From: Hedera helix
Taxonomy: Eukaryota; Streptophyta; Magnoliopsida; Apiales; Araliaceae
Assembly (NCBI GenBank): GCA_947179155.2
Contig: OX359266.1
Location: 42,619,039-42,683,038 of the forward strand
Length of the DNA: 64,000 nucleotides
Reading direction: 5' to 3'
The position numbers and the translations under genes were made by a program. Below, one piece after another: positions 37,101 to 48,189 of the stretch (positions within the stretch are counted from its first letter, which is position 1; the number at the start of each line of letters is the position of its first letter). The notes under the pieces are model-generated. The model was not told where the DNA came from. It did no database searches and saw only the letters and a list, made by a program, of their open reading frames with translations.

Positions 37101-37994
37101 ACCATGAAAAGTTGTTGCATGTTACTAAATCAAGATAAAATCCAACTACTCCCTCCACTCTAATTTGAAAAGTTGAGTTAAAAAGTTAATGCATTTCTAA
37201 ATTTATCCTCTAAATCTTACCTCCTACTTGTAATATAAAATATATAATAATATGTACGTATGTATGTACATATATGTGTGCATGTATATAAATTTATATA
37301 TATGGCATTCTATACAACTACTTGAAGGATTTTGAATTATTTTGATAAACAGTTTTAAGTTACAAAAGGAATCCTTATAATGAGACAAAGATGATTGAGT
37401 GACAGAACAAGGGGTTCCAAATGCCTACCACAAGTTTCCAAAATCAAACTTACTTTTAGTTGAATTTGACTAAGAAAATAGTGGGATCTTGACCTAAACA
37501 ACCATAGTAAGGGGTATTTTTGTGTGTAAGCATAGCATTTCCGGTCAAAGCCGCCAGTCCCAACTAAAACAAATCAAACCTGACGGAATACATCTTTTCC
37601 CTTTTGGGAGGCTAGACAAACAAGAATCAACAACTAACTAAGCATGACACATTGATGCAATATACAATGAGCAATTTATAACTAATTTTAAAGTACAAAT
37701 CATGATTCTCCATTTCATTACTACACCGAATCAATCGAACAGATAAATTACTATGATATCCTATCATCTATAATTAGCCCTAAAATAGATTAAAGGATCA
37801 ATTTTTAGATGAATCACCTCTCAGATTCGAATCAACACTGTGTACACACATACTAACATGCATATATGTAAAGGAGAGAAGTTTAAAAAAAGGACCAGGC
37901 CATGGAAGAGATTTGAAATATTGACTGTGAGAAAAGCCCCAAATTTCTTGATTAGCTGTAGAACATCATCCTTGGAGTAATCAGCCATGGCCAT
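28168..37994 (-). CDS. PEX22: peroxisome biogenesis protein 22
   Basis: Peroxisomal membrane protein that tethers the ubiquitin-conjugating enzyme PEX4, needed to recycle the import receptor PEX5. Exons are 37994-37896, 34649-34419, 34327-34280, 32709-32653, 32556-32455, 31220-31155, 29576-29475 and 28272-28168. Every junction is GT-AG in phase 0, giving 269 aa (Arabidopsis protein recalled as about 283). The N terminus MADYSKDDVLQLIKKFGAF matches the family. The single membrane segment follows at residues 38-55 (VGSIAGLAVAIVFTWRLL), then a Pro/Ser-rich linker. The conserved cytosolic domain carries PTLGQIVRQRLSDGRK, LYLMERVLDDESE and FVRQLEPDWHIDTNPEI, and ends SLEQFFGCV. ATGs at 37994 and 37988 are both possible; the second matches the Arabidopsis start. 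The gene spans 9.8 kb because its introns hold transposon debris. Confidence 0.95.
30440..30600 (-). mobile_element. LINE relic (reverse-transcriptase zinc-binding region)
   Basis: The minus strand reads CK, a one-base frame break, then GWESVEHMLLHSPVAKKL. This is the pattern of the zf-RVT domain found after reverse transcriptase in plant LINEs (Cys-x2-Cys, then W-E-S-x-E-H-x-L-x-H). A stop follows. It lies in the PEX22 intron between exons 6 and 7, in the same orientation as the gene. The 5' part of the LINE was not recognised. Confidence 0.6.
32902..33714 (+). mobile_element. hAT derivative in a PEX22 intron, carrying a transposase tail
   Basis: The ends CACTGTTCTAAAA and TTTTAGAACCTTG are inverted repeats, flanked by a perfect 8-bp duplication CAAAAAGG (32894-32901 and 33715-33722). 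Both subterminal regions are rich in CGCCTAGGCGC and GGCCCCC motifs. The interior (about 33132-33414, +) keeps an open stretch with LTWEAIGEASD, a basic segment, and an acidic end with LERDIEVYGDEDY. This resembles the C-terminal tail of hAT transposases. The rest of the transposase is deleted, so the 813-bp element is non-autonomous. Confidence 0.85.
34650..37895 (-). other. PEX22 intron 1 (3.2 kb)
   Basis: The largest intron of the gene. Apart from the LTR remnant it has no recognised gene or element. Several short open frames are present without family resemblance. Confidence 0.7.
34690..35060 (+). mobile_element. possible LTR retrotransposon remnant in PEX22 intron 1
   Basis: TGGTATCAAAGC at 35049-35060 is one base from TGGTATCAGAGC, the usual primer-binding site for initiator methionine tRNA. 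The preceding 350 bp could be the 3' part of an LTR. No second LTR or coding domain was found. Downstream, a 31-bp tandem duplication lies at about 35128-35190. Confidence 0.4.
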
Positions 37995-39019
37995 AAAAAC
38001 ACAGTAGAATACGTCGTCGTTCAGCTCCGGCAGAATCGTCAAGCTCCTCGATTTTCCGGCATAAATAATGGAAGTGAAGAGTAAAGTTTATTCGCGGATC
38101 TCGCCGGCGGCGAGGTTGGTGGATTGATTGATCAATTGGATGATGAACTTTCTCTCTCCGTTATCTTTTTGATGGGTCGTGTTACAGCGACGAGGACAAG
38201 TATACCGAGTACGACGGGTACAACATCGAATATGTGTTGCCCATTTGTCTGATTTGAAATTCGAAGGTGCAGGAAATTAAATACATGGCGGACTGATGGG
38301 GTTGTGGGAGGGATGATGCATGATTAGTTAATGCAGTTTGACATCTCTATTTTGGGTTGGTTATTTAATGCGGCAAATCAATTTAAGTTGTAACGCGACC
38401 CGTCTTTTTAAATTTTAATTTAATAATTTAATTGTATAAATATAAATAACGCGTAAAAATATAAGAATATAAATTTTATTTAATTTCAAGTGTGAAGCAT
38501 CATATTTGTAATGGTATAAAATAATTAAATTTGAGTCGTAAGATTTATAATTATTTTTTATCTTAAATATGTGTTTTTCAGTACAAAACGTTCGTCGGCT
38601 TAAAACCTGACCCAAACAAAGAACAATGCTTGAACCTCGTAGAACAAAAAATTTATAATCAAGTCACTGGATTCTGCTCCAATTCCTTGCTGCATTGTAC
38701 CTGGTTAGGTGAGTTTTTAAGGCCTCACTAATAAGCCTTAAACGTTGCTGATTAAGAATATCCCTTTTACGGAAAGGGAATTATCTAATCTAGGGATAAA
38801 GACAAAAAAAAAAGCTCAGATTAAGCCCTTGTTTTCAATTTTTATTTTACCCTATTTTGAATTAATATATCCCTAAAACAAATGTTGAATGCATAATGCA
38901 ATATTAAAGGTATACGAGGTAAAAATTAAAACTACATCTGATCGGTAGTCATGGAACAAATTTAAATATGCATGTAAAGCCAAAAGGAAGACATGAGGCC
39001 TTTGATTCATTTTTCGAAA
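37995..39019. other. PEX22 5' flank and spacer
   Basis: The first 250 bp are GC-richer (GCCGGCGGCGAGG at 38103) and probably contain the PEX22 5' UTR and core promoter. The rest is AT-rich without coding signal. Confidence 0.5.
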
Positions 39020-39285
39020 TACTCCCTTGTTCCTAATTTACAAAATCATTGTTGACTTTTTAAAAGTCAAATTGAGATGCTTTCAAACTCAAAATTAGTA
39101 TAAATTCACTTAAGTTTAGCCAATACAATGATTAATATTTTAAATTATCTATAAAGTACTACTGATTAGAAAATTTATTAATTTATAATTTTAAACGAAT
39201 CTATATCAATTTTGTATCTGAGAATATTTTAAATTGACTTTTAAAAGTCAATAATGATATTCTAAATTGAAACGAAGAGAGTATG
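39020..39285. mobile_element. Stowaway-like MITE
   Basis: The left end TACTCCCTTGTTCCTAATTT matches the inverse of the right end, TACTCTCTTCGTTTCAATTT. The match extends through a shared TTGACTTTTAAAAGTCAA palindrome. Length about 266 bp; target TA. Confidence 0.82.
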
Positions 39286-39463
39286 TAATATTGATCTGCT
39301 AAATCTTCCAAGTTGACAATAACCACATTGTATCTATGCATTTGCAAATGTATATTAGTAATGCATAACAGAGGCTTTGATAAATATAAATTGGGTTTCG
39401 GACACTAGCTAGAGCATCATTTACTACATCTCTGCTAATGGGGGTTACTGTCTCACCTATCAT

Positions 39464-40116
39464 TAAGGCTGCAAACGAGCCGAATCGATCCGGATTTTAA
39501 ACTGCTCGGATTCGACTCGTAAGGTTAAATTCGTACTCGAATTCGACTCGGATTCGAATTATATTAAAAAAACTTTACTCAGATTCGGCTCGACTCGAAT
39601 TTTCGTTACTCGAATTCGATTCGACTCGGATCGAATTATATTCAAACTACTCGCGAACGTCAAATTCAAACTCGAATTCGAGTCTTCACATAATAACTAG
39701 TTTTATAATACATATAATTATTAATTTAAACTTATTATTTTACTTAGAAATGAAAAAATATAATTATAATTACACTTTAAATATATAAAATTAAAATTAA
39801 AATTACAAAAATAAAATAAAATAATAATTAATTATTCAAATTTTGTTTAATTGTGTATATATTATAAGAGAATGTATCGAGTATAGATTTGAATATGTAT
39901 CAATCGATTATGTATCGGATCATGATTAAAAATTCGAATAGTTTGAATTCTAAACGAGTCGAGTATAACCTTATTCAGATTCTACTCGTATTTTTATTCG
40001 AACTATTTTTTGTGCTCAGATTTGAATCATATTATTAACGAATTCGAGTCTCGTTCACATTTTTTCGAGTCGAGTCTGAATCGAGCCCGAACTATTTGGT
40101 TCGATTTGCAGCCTTA
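39464..40116. mobile_element. hAT-type MITE rich in TCGA/ACTCG motifs
   Basis: Termini TAAGGCTGCAAA and TTTGCAGCCTTA, flanked by a perfect 8-bp duplication CCTATCAT (39456-39463 and 40117-40124). The subterminal regions hold many ACTCGAATTCGA-like units around an AT-rich centre. 653 bp; no transposase. Confidence 0.9.
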
Positions 40117-40124
40117 CCTATCAT

Positions 40125-41558
40125 TAGGGGAGAGTATGAACAGATTTTAGAACCAAAATCGTACACAAAACTACACCAATGGTTCCAGTGACATTATGAT
40201 TTTTTCAATAGAAATCGCACCCCTAATAATTTTGGGTGCAGGTTTAGTGCTTCCGCACACCGCAACCGCACTGTTGATAACATATCTGTTTTTTTTTTAT
40301 ATAGAGAAAACGGGGGTAGGTAGATAACTCTCTTTTAGCTGCAACAGAGCATCAATTTTTGACTAAAACTCATGATAGACTACATTTATGTTAATATTGT
40401 TGCCACATATGTTGTTATATGGGAATAGTTTTTCGGTGTGGAGACTTATGTTGTGCATGCTTATGTTTCTATGTAACCAAAGTTTGTTTAGGTGTTAACA
40501 TGTTTTTTTTGTTAGGATATTTCAATAAATTTTATATTAGATAAATTTAAAAGCGTAGATGAGTTAATAAGTTTGGTAGAACCTTAACTTAATAGGTTAA
40601 CTTTTTGGGTAAAAAGGTGATTCAACATATTTATTAAATCAGTCTACACATGTGATCTGCATTGGTGATGAATTGATGTGGGATGAATCATTTAATTCCG
40701 CTACAAGTGCTATCAAAGTCAGGTTCGAGGGGCCTAAGTATCAGGTTAAAACTCCATAATGGAGCATTCACAAACTACATTTTACTCTCTCCATGCAGTG
40801 GAACAAACAGAGTTGAGTCTGGTAAAGCACAAGGGGATTACTTATGAGTTTGCCACTACGCGATGAAGTATGATTTGAGTTGAATGGAGTGAGGTCAGGA
40901 TGGCTCTTGAAAGCTACTCAGGGTAAAAGGTTCACAAGGAATAAGGTTGTATTCTTACGCTTGCCTCTAGCATGGTGGAGTAGTATCATAGTTGAGTAAG
41001 ACTCTTGAAGGGACTCAAAGAAAACATGTTCAACGGTGACTACCTCTAATATGATACTTGTGATGGGTATTCAAGTAAAAAGTGAAGATTGTTGGGATAT
41101 TTCACATATATCCCACATTGGATAAATTCAAAAATATAAATGAGCTAATAAATATGGTGAAATTTCAATCTAATAAGTTAATTTTTTAGGTAATGAGGTG
41201 ATTCAACATACTTGTTAGGTCAGTCTATACGGTATGCGATGCATTAGTGATTAATTGATATATAATGAATTATTCAATTTCGCTAAACTTTTATCGATAA
41301 ATTTTTTGCTTAGTGAAAAAGTAAAAAAAAAAATACCTTTGGTACTTATAGTAAATGGCTAAAAGTTTGTTGCAAAAACCTTCATTCGCTTTTATTTAAT
41401 AATTACAACTATTTTTTTAATTGATTTTCAAGCCAAAATCACACCACTGCATTTTAAAAGTTGCGCCGCACCATGTTGCAGTTTTTTATTTAATCAACCG
41501 TAACACAATACGATTTCGTGTACGAATTTTGTTCGAAGTCGCGTCATGCACACCCCTA
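40125..41558. mobile_element. hAT-type non-autonomous element interrupted by a TRIM
   Basis: The left end TAGGGGAGAGTATGA and inverted right end TAGGGGTGTGCATGA match at most positions. The flanking 8-mers share only the first four bases, so the target duplication is decayed or overwritten. Near the ends there are ACCGCACC and CGCACAC-type motifs, like the elements at 60509-61111 and 61423-62010. Its left edge abuts the right target duplication of the MITE at 39464-40116. A TRIM occupies the centre. Confidence 0.7.
40510..41287 (+). mobile_element. TRIM (miniature LTR retrotransposon)
   Basis: Two diverged direct repeats of about 197 bp (40510-40705, starting TGTTAGGATATTTCA; 41090-41287, starting TGTTGGGATATTTCA) flank 384 bp without coding capacity. 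Directly after the first repeat, TGCTATCAAAGTCAGG (40708-40723) resembles the initiator-Met tRNA primer-binding site. A purine-rich tract, AAAAAGTGAAGA, precedes the second repeat. The divergence between the repeats marks it as old. Confidence 0.75.
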
Positions 41559-43011
41559 CCTACTGTATGGATAGTCTTGCTCATGAGCCATTATGCCATA
41601 TTTTCTCTTGATTGATAAAATCTTCATGATACTATATCTTGAAACAATTAGTCTTTCAAGTTTACTAACGAAGGCCTTTATGTTCTTTTTTTCCACCTAA
41701 TCCTGTAATTTTGAAAATTTATGAGTTTTATTGGTGAATGGTTTTGTTGAGAAAAATTGGACTTCACATGCACTTTCCCTCTAACAAAGTTGATAACTTT
41801 ATTGGTTTTTGGCATCAATTCCACCGCACTAACATTAGGGAATTCTCCTTTTATCGTAAGTCAGTTCTAAGGAATGAAAATTATTAAATTTGATAGGAAT
41901 ATGAACGATTTATTTTATTCTAGTGGGAAAAAAAACAAACATTTTTCTTCTTCATTTCATGAGAATGAGTTATTTTATTTTCCTTTTGATTCTTTCAATT
42001 CAAATACAACATTATTGATGTGCGCATAGAACTAACATAACGCAATTTCTTTCTCTCCATTTTTTCTTCGAATTAGTAATTAAGTACTCATAGGCAAGAT
42101 TCTGACCATATGAAGGAAGTTATTACTGGCTAGTTGGGGAAAAAATGATGTACATCAATAGTATGAATACCGAAGATTTTTCTTTATCTGTAAATTTATA
42201 CTATAATTAAATGCACAATTTGGTTCTTTTTTACTTTTTTGGTTCGACTTTTGACCTTCGTACTCCTTTGTTTCTAGTTTGATCTTTGACTTTTTTTACA
42301 TTAAGTCAATTTTTATTATTTATCAATCCAAATTAGAAATTAAAATTAGTATCGTAATTTTATAAGAAAACAAAAATTAGTAGAATAGATTTATAAAAAA
42401 ATAATCAAATCTATTTATCTATAATTTATAGTCTATAATATAGTTTATCTATACATTTATACTTTAATTAGATTGACAATTTGGTTCGTCTTCTTTTTTA
42501 TTGATTTTTTCTACGTTAAGTCAACTTTTATTATTTATCTATATAAATCAAAAGCTATAATTAGTAACATAGCTTTATATATATATATATATAACTTGAC
42601 CAATAATGATTCAATTGTTAAATTAAAAATTAATTACACTATAAATTAGTAACTATTATTAATATAATACTCATTAATATGTTATTTAACTTGAATTTTT
42701 TACTATTATTAAAATAAAAGTATAATTGTATTTCAAGTAGTATGGTTTTATTAGTACTTAGATAATATAATTTTAAAATGAAATTATTTTCTTACGGCGA
42801 GTATCTTACCTAATATTAAACTATTACCATTATTAAAATATAATAGATTGACCAACTATATGATTTAATTATTAAAGAAAAATAAAATATTATTTACTTT
42901 ATCCAATAAAAATTCACCTACAACGTATTTCTAAAATAAGATATCTTATTTTGAGTTGCATCTTACATAATATTAATTTGTTATTTTTATTTATTTATAT
43001 ATATATATATT
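41559..43011. other. AT-rich degenerate repeat block
   Basis: From about 42170 a unit recurs in diverged form: an AATTTGGTTC phrase, then GACTTTTT, then TTAAGTCAATTTTTATTATT. Copies start near 42190, 42460, 44955 and, past the LARD insertion, 57770. No gene seen. Confidence 0.5.
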
Positions 43012-44903
43012 CTTACAACATATCTTAGTTGTCTATCCTTAGATCTAATTGTTAAACCTCTCCTGTTCGTAGTTTAGGTTTTAGGATACTATAATTTAAT
43101 ACTGTGGACAATAATAAATGTCCAAAATGCCCCCAATATTCAATTTGCTAAATGTATTATTCACTGTTTAATACTGTATACAGGTAAGAAAAAAATATTT
43201 ATCGTCCGCAGTTTAATATTGCAGACGGTATAATTTATATTTTTTTTATCTATCCGTAATATTAAACTGCAGACGGTGAGATTGCTTCTTTGAATATATT
43301 ATAATTTCATTTCAAGTACTAGAAGGGCTTTTCTGTTGAAGTCTTATATTATGAATTTCTTGTAACTTTTTATTCCCTCCTACCTAGCTTTCAAGTGATG
43401 ATGTTTCCTTTTGGAGGGAAACGCTGAATGTGAACAAACTTAAAATTTTAATAGTTCAGGTACATTATTATTTGCTTCCTCTAGTATATAGTTATATTTC
43501 TAATTTTAAAAGTTGACCATTGTTGGAGGATGACTTTGAGGATGTTATTGAATCCCCATATTATACAGATCTTGAAGCATGAAAGGAAGGACTCACCATT
43601 ATTTAGCCACAAAAAAAAAAAAAAAAAAAAAAAGATTCACCACCGCAGTTTAATATTGCGAATTTAGCCCAAAAAATAACAAAAATCCCTCCACCTGAGG
43701 ACAGTGAGTTATTTGAAAATATCATCTCCGGCAAGTTTCCAAAGTTCATCATAGGCCTAAAGAGTCTTCAATTACTTAAATCTTTCGGATAATGCTTTGG
43801 CCGGTAAGGTCCCAGAAAATCTCACTTCTTTGCAAACTCTCACTGTTGTTTCTTTGAAAAGTAATTATTTTTTGGGTTCTATTCCAAGTGGGTTTCAATC
43901 TGTTAAAAGTTTTAGATCTTTCTTCATATTTGTTTAATGGGTCTTTGCCTCTTGAATTTGGTGGAAAAAATATACACTACTTGAATCTTTCTTACAACAA
44001 GATTTCTGGGCTCCTCCCTTCAGATTTCTAGGAAAAGATTCCAGCAAATGTAATAATTGATCTCTCATTCAACAATCTCATAGGCCAAATCCCACAATCA
44101 ATAGCTTTGTCAAACCAAAAAACAGAGTCTTTCTTGGGAAATTCAGATCTTTGTGGCAAACCATTGAAAAAAATCTGCACAATTCCTTCAACTCTATCCA
44201 TCCCACCAAATGTCACCACAAACAATTCAGCTCCAGCAATTGCAGCCATACCAAGAGGTTTTGATTCAAGAGCATCTGGGCTCAAACCAGGCACCATAAT
44301 TGCAATCATACATGCTGATTTAGCCGGAATCGAAATACTCGTCATGATATTGTTATAGGTACAACTTTGCCATTGATGATCTAAAGGTATGATCGTATTT
44401 CAACAAAGAGGATGACAAGAATTAAGTGGAAATACATAGAGAGAAGTTGCAGAACATACCGAAGAGATGAATGGACGCCGCCCATAGATGAAGGAGAGAA
44501 AGCTGAAGAGAGAGAAAAGTAATATTCTTATTTGCTAGAAGTAGGCAAAAAGAATTAAAGTTATGAAATAAAATCATAACATATTCAAACCAATCAAACA
44601 GTCCGAAGTTTTAATATCGTGAATGGGTAAAAAAAATTACACGGTCCGCAATTTTACTGTGGATGGTATAATTATCATTTTTTTAATTCGTTCGCAGTAT
44701 TAAATTGTAGACAATAATTTTTTTTTATATCTATCTACAGTATTAAACTGTGGATGGTATATTTAACAAATTGAATGTTAAGGGCATTTTGAACATTTAT
44801 TATCATCTACAGTATTAAACTACGGTATCTTGGAAACTAAATTACGGACGAGTGAGTTTTTAACCATTAGATTCAAGGATAAATAGTTGAAATTTGTTAT
44901 AAG
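43012..44903 (+). mobile_element. Mutator-like element carrying a gene fragment (Pack-MULE-like)
   Basis: Long terminal inverted repeats of about 270 bp. The left copy (43012-43281) aligns nearly throughout with the inverse of 44638-44903, including CTTAYAACA at the edge and TTTAATACTGTRGA units. The interior (43700-44380) is part of a leucine-rich-repeat receptor kinase, not a transposase. Repeated GCAGTTTAATATTGC-like motifs mark both ends. No clear 9-bp target duplication remains, so the element is old. An A24 tract sits at about 43611-43634. Confidence 0.8.
43700..44380 (+). pseudogene. captured LRR receptor-like kinase fragment
   Basis: With several frame changes the + strand spells LRR phrases: ALAGKVPENLTSLQTLTVVS, LEFGGKNIHYLNLSYNKISG and IDLSFNNLIGQIPQSIAL. 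The juxtamembrane motif FLGNSDLCGKPLKKICTIPS follows, and then GLKPGTIIAIIHADLAGIEI at the expected membrane segment. The order matches inactive LRR kinases of the At4g37250/At2g23300 kind. The first half is frameshifted, a stop precedes EKIPANVIIDLS, and no kinase domain follows. The longest clean stretch is about 44029-44356. It lies between Mutator-type inverted repeats, so it is a transduplicated relic rather than a local gene. Confidence 0.85.
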
Positions 44904-45467
44904 CATAAATGCATTTTTACAATATTATCAATAAATCAATTCCCATATATATAATTAAATAAACAATTTGGTTTGTCCTCCATTTTTTTGGTTTAACCTT
45001 TGACTTTTCTTACGTTAAGTCAGCTTTTATTATTTATCAATTTAAATAAAAAATAAGAAATTGAAATTAGTATCGAAGTTTTATGAGGAAATAATAATTA
45101 GTAATATAATTTTATAAAAACATAATTAAAATAAGATCATCTTACCTAATATTAATTAATTTTTTTATTCAAATATCTATACAATAATATAGTTTCAGAA
45201 GAAAATAAAATTATCATAAAAATTATCTACCTACCTTAAATTTGTTACTATTATTAAAATATAAAATATAACTATAGTTTCGAGTATAAGAAATATATAA
45301 TTATTATTTAGATACGATAATAATAATAATTATTATTAAAATAAAAATATAATATACTAATTGACCATATGATTCAATTATTAAATAAAAAATAATTACT
45401 CTATCCAATAATAATTTGTAAATATATAATTCAAAACATCTATAATATATTCCAATCGTACAATAAG
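44904..45467. other. AT-rich degenerate repeat (continues at 57344)
   Basis: Contains the TTACGTTAAGTCAGCTTTTA phrase of the block at 42170-43010. Interrupted at 45467 by the LARD; the right target duplication ATAAG resumes at 57344. Confidence 0.5.
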
Positions 45468-46726
45468 TGTAATATCCCGGATATTTAAATGAATTAGAAA
45501 TAAAATATTTAATATTTAATAAAGGTTGGAGTTTGATAACCTAGTAGTGATAGATAAATAGAGGTCCAAATTAAATTTATCGGACTAACTTAGATATGGT
45601 GATATCAAAAAAATTTTTTTAGTTAGCAAGTACAGTGATAATTCAATGAACTTGGCTAATAGCAAGTCTAATTAGATTAAGATAATTTAATTAGCGGAGT
45701 TATGTAATTATGCGACGTGGTTGCGTGTAAATTAAATATGTATTTATATGAATATATATATATGTGTGCATATTTAGTAACATAATTTAATGATTAATTA
45801 AATTGTGATAAATAGATAGATTAATATTAAATTAATCCGAATTGAATTAAAAGGTTAATTGTGGAATTAATTTAGTTATTATATTGATTATACTCATTAA
45901 TCAATATTTATGTAAATTATTGATAAATTATTTGTGAGGAATAATTATGTAAATTATATAATTATAAATTATATAAAGTAGTTGAATTAATTAAGGGAGA
46001 TTAATAATTGTATATATGTACAACATTTAATTTCACATATATGTACATATATATAAAGGGATTAAATTAATTAAGTAATTTTAAATAGTAATTGAATATA
46101 TTAAATGAATATATTCTATAATTAAATAAATCATTGTAAATGATTTATGAGAGTGAGAAATTTAATTATACAATTATTTGTGTAATATTAATTAAATAAT
46201 TAAATAAATTATTTAAATAAGAAATTGAGTAAATATATTATTATTTTAATGTATCTTCGGGTAAATGGAATTATTTCCATAATTGATGAGAAATGAATTA
46301 TTTAATGTAAATGTATTAAATAATTTAATTTATGGCCTAAATAATATATATTAAATTATATATTGTATTTATTTTAATTTCATAATTTATTGTGAAATTG
46401 TTTTGAGGTAAAGTAATGTGTATAAATAATATATATAGTTTATATATATTATTATTAGCGAACACACTCTAAAGTTTTAATATCAAATTAATTGACAAGT
46501 TGTCATTAATTAAATATTCAATTAAATTGAATATAATGAGTGAATTAAATTTTATAAATTAATTAATATGATAATTAATTAATGTAAATAATGTAAAATA
46601 TTATTAATAATATTATTAGTCCATTTAGTAATTTAATACTTATGGGTTATAATATTTAATTATTTATTCAATCTAATTATTTATTTAATCATGGATTGAA
46701 TAATTAATGTGTAAATTATTAAATTA

Positions 46727-46884
46727 GCCCAACATGGGTCAATTAGTAGCCCAAGTGGAGAATAATAAAATTTGACAATTTAGTAGCCCAAACAATTTAA
46801 TAGAAGCCCAATTGGTATTTTAAATTAAAGCCCAATGATTGGCCCACTTGAAAAATACTTAATTAAACTATTATTTATATAAAA
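46727..46884 (+). promoter_or_regulatory. probable LTR promoter: GCCCA cluster plus TATA box
   Basis: Five or six AGCCCAA/GGCCCA motifs lie within 120 bp, followed by TATATAAAA at 46876-46884. GGCCCA/AGCCCA are binding sites of TCP factors in plant housekeeping promoters. The same arrangement is at 53860-54017 in the 3' LTR. Role inferred. Confidence 0.5.
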
Positions 46885-47860
46885 GTAAGCATATGTGACA
46901 AACATTTTGGGACACCAATAGTGATGTTGCCGGCAAGGAAGGAAAAGATAGAGAAGTGAGATTTGTTTTATTTTATTATTTATTTATTTAATAATTTGGT
47001 TGCTTGTATTGATTTTTTTAAAGTACTTGGACCATTCTTCTTCCACCAACTAAGTTATGGGCTAGTTTTCTTGAGCAAGTATCCAAGCAAAGAGTATCAT
47101 GAGTTATAGATATAATCTTGTATCTAATAATTTTACATGTATACTTGAAATGATAAACATTTCACTTCATTTATTTTCCAAGTTTCAAAAGAGAGAGTTT
47201 GAGAGAAATTGCTTGGGAGAGCATATTATTTGAGAGATTAAGGAGGAAGAAGGAGAAGTTAGTTTTGTTCATGTCATTCACCACCTATTTTGGAAGAAAA
47301 ATGAAGATAGCCATTAAAATGAGGTAATGGTTATTTTAAATGTAGTTTGTTTTTTTTTTATTAAATAAACTAACATGTGAGTATAAACATATTAATGTAG
47401 TTAATAATATGTGATAGTAATATTTATGTCATGCTTGAGTTTAATATACTTGGTTTGTGTTTTGGTATAATTTATATGCTAAAAACATGTGATTTGTGGT
47501 GTTAAATCAAGTCTCAAAGTAATGACAAGAAATTAATTTTTATAAAATTTAGATTTAATGTCATAATATTATAGAACATTAAATCATGAGAAAAACAAAG
47601 TTTGAATCACTCAAATTGGAGTTATACATAAAAAGTTATGATTTGTGGTAGTTTATGTGATGTAAAAATTTTTATAATTTTTTTTTTATATTAAATCATG
47701 AAAAAATTAAATTTTCATGTTATAAATTGTTGTTAAGTTATTGGTAATTTTTTTGGATTTTTATTGAGGAGTTAAAGTTTATTTGAAGGTATAAATTTTA
47801 TTAAGTTGTGTATTAAAAAGCACTGTTCACCTTCTGCGAGTGGAAAAAAAAAGGGCTGGC

Positions 47861-48021
47861 CGCGCAATGCGCGCCAGCCAATTTTCTGAAAAAACGCGGA
47901 GCCAAACGACGCCGTTTGGCGTAAGAAAATTTTACTCCGCGCGCAATGCGCGGAGGCCAATTCCTGTTCTCTCAAAACGGCACCGTTTTGGTCCGTTTAT
48001 TTGGTACGCGCGCCATGCGCG
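47861..48021. repeat. cluster of GC-rich hairpins in the LTR
   Basis: CGCGCAATGCGCG at 47861 and 47940 and CGCGCCATGCGCG at 48009, each within a longer inverted repeat (GGCTGGC/GCCAGCC, CTCCGCGC/GCGCGGAG). Between them are CCAAACG-ACGC-CGTTTGG and CAAAACGG-CA-CCGTTTTG. Copied at 54994-55154. Confidence 0.85.
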
Positions 48022-48189
48022 GTAATAAAATTTCCTGCGAAATTACCAGATTGCCCCTCCGGTCTTTTTTCTGCGAAATTACGATACTGCCCCTCCGTTC
48101 GGTTTTCAGTTTATTTACGATTTTGCCATTCTGGATAATTTAAATTAATTTAAATGTTTAAAAATTAATAATAATAATACAAAAATGAT

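Noticed and set aside
37145..37180. ACTCCCTCCACTCTAATTT, a Stowaway-like end
   Set aside because: No inverted partner was found within 500 bp on either side, so no element is called.
47772..48143. Three overlapping frames of 61-67 codons, repeated identically at 54905-55276
   Set aside because: They are by-products of the GC-rich hairpin island of the LTR, which has few stop codons. They overlap on both strands and show no protein-family pattern.
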